Assembly: GCA_014634225.1 (NCBI GenBank)
Contig: BLFN01000502.1
Span: 3,024,587-3,034,586 of the forward strand
DNA length: 10,000 nt
Direction of reading: 5' to 3'
Source of the DNA: Acropora yongei
Lineage: Eukaryota > Cnidaria > Anthozoa > Scleractinia > Acroporidae
Positions 6,589 to 10,000 of this stretch are shown one piece after another; within the stretch, counting starts at the first letter, position 1, and each line of letters starts with the position of its first letter. The position numbers and the translations under genes are program-made. Below the pieces are notes generated by a model, which made no database searches, was not told the DNA's origin, and was given only the letters and a program-made list of their open reading frames with translations.

Positions 6589-6756
6589 ACGCGTTCGATT
6601 GACGCTATTCAGAAATAAGAATAAGCGAAATGACCTCGAGATTTGTCCTTGGAGTTGAATTTAGAAAGATTCTGATAGTATGAAAATTCTCGTAGGTGTA
6701 ATTCAAGGAAGAAAACGTTCGTATTCTTATTCCGGAATAAGATCAAGTCAACGCAC
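6589..6756. mobile_element. Small TIR element (MITE), about 168 bp
   Basis: The left end at 6589-6628 (ACGCGTTCGATTGACGCTAT...AATAAGAATA) resembles the reverse complement of 6717-6756 (GTGCGTTGACTTGATCTTAT...AATAAGAATACGAAC), allowing a few indels. The right arm contains the palindrome TATTCCGGAATA. TTAG on the left (6584-6587) and CTAA on the right (6758-6761) flank it as inverted, not direct, words, so they may belong to the terminal repeat and no target duplication is assigned. It is non-coding and lies within about 110 bp of the GPCR stop codon. Confidence 0.45.
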
Positions 6757-6814
6757 TCTAAATTTTGTTTAGTTTCTTTTCAAATCTTTCTAAATAGTGT
6801 GGCGCTAATACACC

Positions 6815-6820
6815 TTTAAT
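6815..6820 (-). promoter_or_regulatory. Candidate polyadenylation signal ATTAAA for the GPCR
   Basis: The common variant hexamer ATTAAA lies on the minus strand about 43 nt after the GPCR stop codon (6863-6865). A very short 3' UTR would result. An AATAAA at about 6108-6113 is the alternative. Confidence 0.3.
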
Positions 6821-6862
6821 TCTGTATCTTATGTAAAACCGCTGGCGCTTATGTATAATACA

Positions 6863-7795
6863 TTAAACGGAGCAACAAAAGACCTGCAAAACCGTAACCT
6901 TCGCTGCTCGCCTTACTTGTTTCATTTTCCAGCAATAAAGAATAGGGTTTATCGAAGAATTAAAGTAGACTAAAGTCACTGCTGACATACACAGGATATT
7001 GAAATTTTCTCCTCTCACATTTGTTGCTATTTCGATGATCACGCAAATTGCAAACAGAAAGTAACAACCAGCTAAAGCCAATTGCACCCAAGCGATGCCA
7101 GATAGTGTGTTCTTGTAAACTGCTAAACGAGAGGGAAATATTCCGCTACTTGACGACAAGGGGCCCTTATTTTCATGCACCTGCGCTTGCTGCTTTCGAA
7201 TTGTAAGACAGATCATCGTGTAGAACGTGAGTGATATGATCGTCCAAAGCACGAAACACCCAGCCATCTGTCTCAAAGTAATGGGATAGCTCAAAAAAAG
7301 GAAGGTCAATCCGTTGTAAATCCCTATTAACCAGCACAAAGCGATAGCCACTCTCACTCGCGGCAAGTTGACAACATTTCTGTATCTCAGTCGTAACCTG
7401 AGAGCAAGGAATCTGTCGATAGTCATGGCGGTCGCTATGAGGAACGAAACTGGACACAGCGTATAACTCAATCCACTTTGAGCCAAGAAAATGGGAATGA
7501 AAATGTTGATCTTTGTCATGAAATCAGGATAAAGCAGAAGAGGAACAAACAAAGGCTGCACAACAACTCCAACACACAAATCTGTGACTGTCAAGGATCG
7601 AAGTAACAGCTTGGTTGGCGCTTTAACGGAAGAAACTTTGTATAAAGCGACTAAAATCAGAACATTTCCCAATGTGGCGGTGATAGAAAGAAATATATTT
7701 ACGGCAGCAAAGATGCCACCTACTCCTGTTGGTAACTTGACGGATTCCCTCATTAATAGGTACGAAGAATCATTTACGCCGTTCTCACCTTCCAT
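6863..7795 (-). CDS. Class A (rhodopsin-like) G-protein-coupled receptor, single exon
   Basis: This is an intact 310-residue seven-helix receptor expected at the plasma membrane; the ligand is unknown. A short N-terminus carries one sequon (N8-D-S). Helices lie at about 27-52, 62-88, 98-130, 147-170, 178-200, 231-256 and 266-288. Class A marks are seen: GN in TM1 (N44), D72 in TM2, DRF (127-129, in place of DRY), W155 in TM4 and NPILY (283-287), followed by a basic helix 8. C307/C308 could be palmitoylated. Missing are the TM3 cysteine that normally bonds to loop 2 (F104 at that place), a clear TM5 proline and the TM6 CWxP motif. Loss of the TM3 cysteine and the TM5 proline is known in melanocortin, cannabinoid and S1P receptors, so a relative of that cluster is possible but unproven. 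The start is supported by A at -3, G at +4 and an in-frame TAA 12 nt upstream. There is no intron. Confidence 0.93.
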   Translation of the reverse strand: MEGENGVNDSSYLLMRESVKLPTGVGGIFAAVNIFLSITATLGNVLILVALYKVSSVKAPTKLLLRSLTVTDLCVGVVVQPLFVPLLLYPDFMTKINIFIPIFLAQSGLSYTLCPVSFLIATAMTIDRFLALRLRLRYRNVVNLPRVRVAIALCWLIGIYNGLTFLFLSYPITLRQMAGCFVLWTIISLTFYTMICLTIRKQQAQVHENKGPLSSSSGIFPSRLAVYKNTLSGIAWVQLALAGCYFLFAICVIIEIATNVRGENFNILCMSAVTLVYFNSSINPILYCWKMKQVRRAAKVTVLQVFCCSV

Positions 7796-8121
7796 GTTTG
7801 GGTTATTTTAAACGCAACTCCAACGTGCTCAGGAGATCTATGACTTTGTAATAACAGATATATTGGTTGCTTTTGATCGCTATACCATGTGATAAAAACT
7901 CCTTTGCATTGTAAATTCCAGTATAATTTGCATATTGATTCTAAGAACGAGATCGATTATCGTCTAAAACTGAAGATTATGGTTTTAGAACTCAGTAAAG
8001 CTAAAAAAAGTATGTAAGGTGTTATTATATTTCAACAAATTAAAGCTTCTAAAATGGATGGCTTTTGAAATGACGTTCGATTTTGAACGGTATTTGCTTT
8101 GTTAGAGATGGTTGTCAGCCA
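7796..8121. other. Upstream region of the GPCR, no clear promoter element
   Basis: This stretch lies 5' of the receptor start on the minus strand and should include its 5' UTR and core promoter. It is AT-rich. No convincing TATA box, initiator or splice junction could be singled out, and no other gene or repeat was recognised. Confidence 0.35.
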
Positions 8122-8400
8122 TTATCCGAAACACATAAGTGATGTGAGTTTCCGTTTCACCTTGATCGCCGAGAAAATGCTTAGACTATCATGAAAAGAT
8201 CGAGATACGACAATATGGGGTTCCACCCGGAAGCCAATATTGTACAAGTATGAGGACGTCTGTTGGTTCATAACTTTGATATTTAATACTTCCAGCCTCC
8301 ATTGCAAATACCCTGGTGGAGAAAATTTGGGATCCAGGGTTTTTTGTGCATGATGTGAACATTCCCGGAATGACTCATGAAGGAAGAGAAGTAGTATCAA
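8122..8400 (-). other. Unassigned ORF, 92 codons
   Basis: An open frame from ATG (8400-8398) to the stop at 8122-8124. The composition is protein-like (for example ECSHHAQKTLDPKFSPPGYL, then WRLEVLNIKVMNQQ), without low complexity, and the opposite strand is not open. There is no signal peptide beyond a short hydrophobic start (MILLLFLHE) and no recognised domain. It ends just before the 5' edge of the plus-strand RT relic, so it may be transposon-related, a single exon, or chance. No splice sites or Kozak context give further support. Confidence 0.25.
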
Positions 8401-8421
8401 TGTGAAAGGTATAATTCTCTA

Positions 8422-9820
8422 TTGGAGAGGCAGAGGTTCAACTACTACCGAACGATAATTGAAAACTCAGACCCTAATCAGCAATTTGCAATTGGCACTA
8501 TTGACAAGATATTTAAAGTTAAGAACATTACCCTGCCGACCTATGAGTCGTTGCACCAATTGGTTGAAGACTTCAACGATTTTCTTTGTCAACTATGTTT
8601 AACATTCATGGTTCAGTTAACATTCATGCTGGCCTACCTACTCCTACTACTTCAACTTACACGACTGAGGAGAAGCAACTGTCTTGTAGTTTTAATGAGT
8701 TTCAGACTCCCTTAGACACTTCTGTGAATTATATAGTGATGTCATTACCTAGCAAGACCTCTATTCTCGACCCAATTCCTACTTCTGAAGTAAAGCACCA
8801 TTTGGACGTACTGTCACCTCTCATGGGCAATATTGTGCGCTCATCAGTGACCAGCGGATGTTTTCCTGACATACTCAAGAAAGCTGTACTTCATCCAAAA
8901 CTTAAGAATGCTGATCAGGACAGAAAAATTTAAGAGTTTTTGACCCCTTGCGAACATTGTTTTCTTGAGTAAGGTTGTTGAAAACTCTGCTGCTATTCAG
9001 ACTCGTAGCTACCTTAATTTTAATGGCTCGTTTCCGTCACTTCAATCGGCTTACGGCAAAAAGGAACTTTATTTAAGAGTCTAGTCGTTCTAGCGCTGGA
9101 GCACTAATTAGGGACACTGTGAACTGAAATCAACGATTAGCACAAATCAAGTCAAATGCTGGTTTTTGAGACGAGGGGAAACCGGAGTACCCGCAGAAAA
9201 CCTCTCGGTGCAGGGTAGAGAACCTATAAACTCAACCCACATATGACGCCGGATCTAGGAATCGAACGCGGGCTAAATTGGTGGCAGTCGAGTGCTCTCA
9301 CCCCTGTGCCATCTCTGCATCCCTAAACAGCCCTCTTATGGGTCATGAATGATAGATATTTTAAAGTTGCTTGATGCTCGTAACGATGTTGTTTCGGTTC
9401 TCTTGGATCTCTGAGCCGCAATTGCCGGATACTCTCGATCATGACGTGTTGTTATCCCGTTCTCACGCATATTTTGCATTTGATGGTGTCGTCTTACGCT
9501 GGTTCTGCTCCAACCTGCGTCGTAGATCTAAGACAGTTTCAGTTAATGGAACTACACATCTTCCCCAATAAATCTGATGTATGGTGTACCTCAAGGCTCG
9601 ATTCTTGGCCTGTTGCTTTTCACGCTTTTCATAGCTCCCCTTCAACTCCTTGCTGATGACGCCCAACTGTACATATCAGTTAAGCCGTTATATCCAAATG
9701 TGGCAATTGATTTGCTATCTGATTGTGTTAGCCCTGTTCGCAATTGGAATACTCAGGACAAACTACAAACTAATTTAGGAAAGACTGATGTTCTTCACTT
9801 AAGGTCTCGTTCTCGAAATG
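8422..9820 (+). pseudogene. Non-LTR (L2/CR1-like) reverse transcriptase relic, split by a SINE
   Basis: Conserved RT-region blocks appear in the right order but in changing frames. 8422-8583 holds the linker before RT (RFNYYRTIIENSDPNQ). 8586-8933 has SKTSILDPIPTSEVK...GCFPDILKKAVLHP. 8944-9058 has PLANIVFLSKVVENSAAIQ and FPSLQSAY. After the SINE, 9327-9366 gives TALLWVMND and 9367-9411 LLDARNDVVSVLLDL. 9428-9571 gives DTLDHDVLLSR (motif A aspartate kept) to VSVNGTTHLPQ. 9577-9820 gives YGVPQGSILG (motif B), ADDAQLYISVKPLYPN and LGKTDVLHL. About ten codons before ADD are missing, which removes the aromatic residue of the Y/F-A-D-D catalytic box. At least five frame changes and several stops make it inactive. 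The endonuclease is absent, and the 3' end is cut at about 9820 by another repeat. The family is firm; the exact clade is inferred. Confidence 0.88.
9060..9323 (-). mobile_element. tRNA-derived SINE inserted in the RT relic
   Basis: On the minus strand the head begins at about 9323 with GGGATGCAGAGATGGCACAG. An RNA polymerase III A box TGGCACAGGGG lies at 9311-9301 and a B box CGTTCGATTCC at 9268-9258 (one base from GGTTCGANTCC), at normal tRNA spacing. The body runs on to a 3' part ending TTAAATAAAGTTCC near 9060. The insertion interrupts the RT between SAYGK and TALLWV. About five RT codons expected there are absent, and no clear target-site duplication remains. Because the A and B boxes are nearly complete, transcription by polymerase III is possible; mobility would depend on LINE machinery in trans. 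The tRNA of origin is not determined. Confidence 0.75.
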
Positions 9821-9823
9821 TTT

Positions 9824-9868
9824 GTTATGCTGATAAGGCCTAACAAGGCCGAAACAGCTGTCTATAGT
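9824..9868 (+). ncRNA. Hammerhead ribozyme-like motif, copy 2 (core mutated)
   Basis: This motif is homologous to the one at 945-993. The order is CTGATAA (9830-9836), stem II GGCC/GGCC with loop TAACAA (9837-9850), GAAA (9851-9854), minimal stem III (C9855-G9860), and T9861-C9862 as the cleavage site. Stem I pairs 9824-9829 with 9863-9868, using three G-U pairs. Stem II is perfect here, but position 9835 is A where the hammerhead core needs G8, the general acid residue, so self-cleavage is not expected. It abuts the broken 3' end of the RT relic at about 9820, so it belongs to a different repeat. Confidence 0.6.
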
Positions 9869-10000
9869 TCCCTCAAATTTCCAGGCGATTTGCGTATGGT
9901 TGTGCACATGCGGACGGTGATGGCCGAACATCGGGCCTATTGTAGTGTGTTTACTTTGCCTTAAGCCATTTTTCCACTGAAATAAGCTCAGCCCAAGAAT
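9869..10000 (+). repeat. Continuation of the hammerhead-bearing repeat to the window end
   Basis: After the ribozyme motif the first dozen bases still resemble the sequence after copy 1 (CCTCAAA against CCTGAAA). Within it, 9892-9918 matches the reverse complement of 812-838 at 23 of 27 positions. No ORF of note is present. The right boundary is outside the window. Confidence 0.4.

Noticed and set aside
7173..7457. Minus-strand ORF within the GPCR
   Set aside because: It is an out-of-frame shadow of the receptor coding sequence.
7584..7811. Plus-strand ORF opposite the GPCR N-terminus
   Set aside because: It is an antisense shadow of the receptor gene with no independent features.
9250..9323. 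A genuine tRNA gene on the minus strand
   Set aside because: The A and B boxes are present, but the cloverleaf arms do not pair convincingly and the sequence continues into a SINE body, so it is a SINE head.
1..10000. CRISPR array or bacterial defence system
   Set aside because: The only regular array (4528-4908) is contiguous without unique spacers, and the gene content is animal.

Overview
The window looks like nuclear DNA of an animal, most likely an anthozoan cnidarian such as a stony coral. This is inference from the content: a single-exon class A GPCR of the kind expanded in cnidarians, L2/CR1-like reverse transcriptase relics, a tRNA-derived SINE, several MITEs, and short hammerhead-ribozyme-like motifs of a type known from cnidarian Penelope-like elements and retrozymes. 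There is no bacterial-style gene packing. The one clearly intact protein gene covers under a tenth of the window; the rest is AT-rich intergenic DNA full of transposon debris.

Layout. 1-145 is a nearly perfect 69-bp foldback hairpin. 341-625 is a looser inverted repeat whose spacer carries a CRE palindrome and a CCAAT box. 945-993 holds a hammerhead-like motif. 1246-2145 is a 900-bp TIR element flanked by TTA. 2880-3215 is a lysine/glutamine-rich relic reading frame. 3362-3812 is a 451-bp MITE flanked by TTAAA. 4256-4283 is a perfect 28-bp palindrome. 4493-4944 is an unusual element: about 18 copies of a 22-bp self-complementary unit between 40-bp-plus inverted ends. 5103-5252 (minus) is a possible 150-bp coding exon with a consensus donor site. 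5536-5938 (minus) is a decayed non-LTR reverse transcriptase. 6589-6756 is a small TIR element. 6863-7795 (minus) is the GPCR. 8122-8400 (minus) is an unassigned ORF. 8422-9820 (plus) is a second non-LTR reverse transcriptase relic, frameshifted several times and split by a tRNA-derived SINE (about 9060-9323, minus). At about 9820 it is cut off by a second hammerhead-like repeat (9824-9868), which continues towards the window end.

The GPCR appears to be an isolated, independently transcribed gene. No operon or pathway linkage is visible. Both reverse transcriptases are dead: frames are broken and the catalytic Y/F-x-D-D box is damaged in one and missing in the other. The most notable signals outside standard annotation are the paired hammerhead-like motifs, the 22-bp array inside inverted termini, the near-perfect foldback, and the GPCR's lack of several otherwise conserved class A residues.
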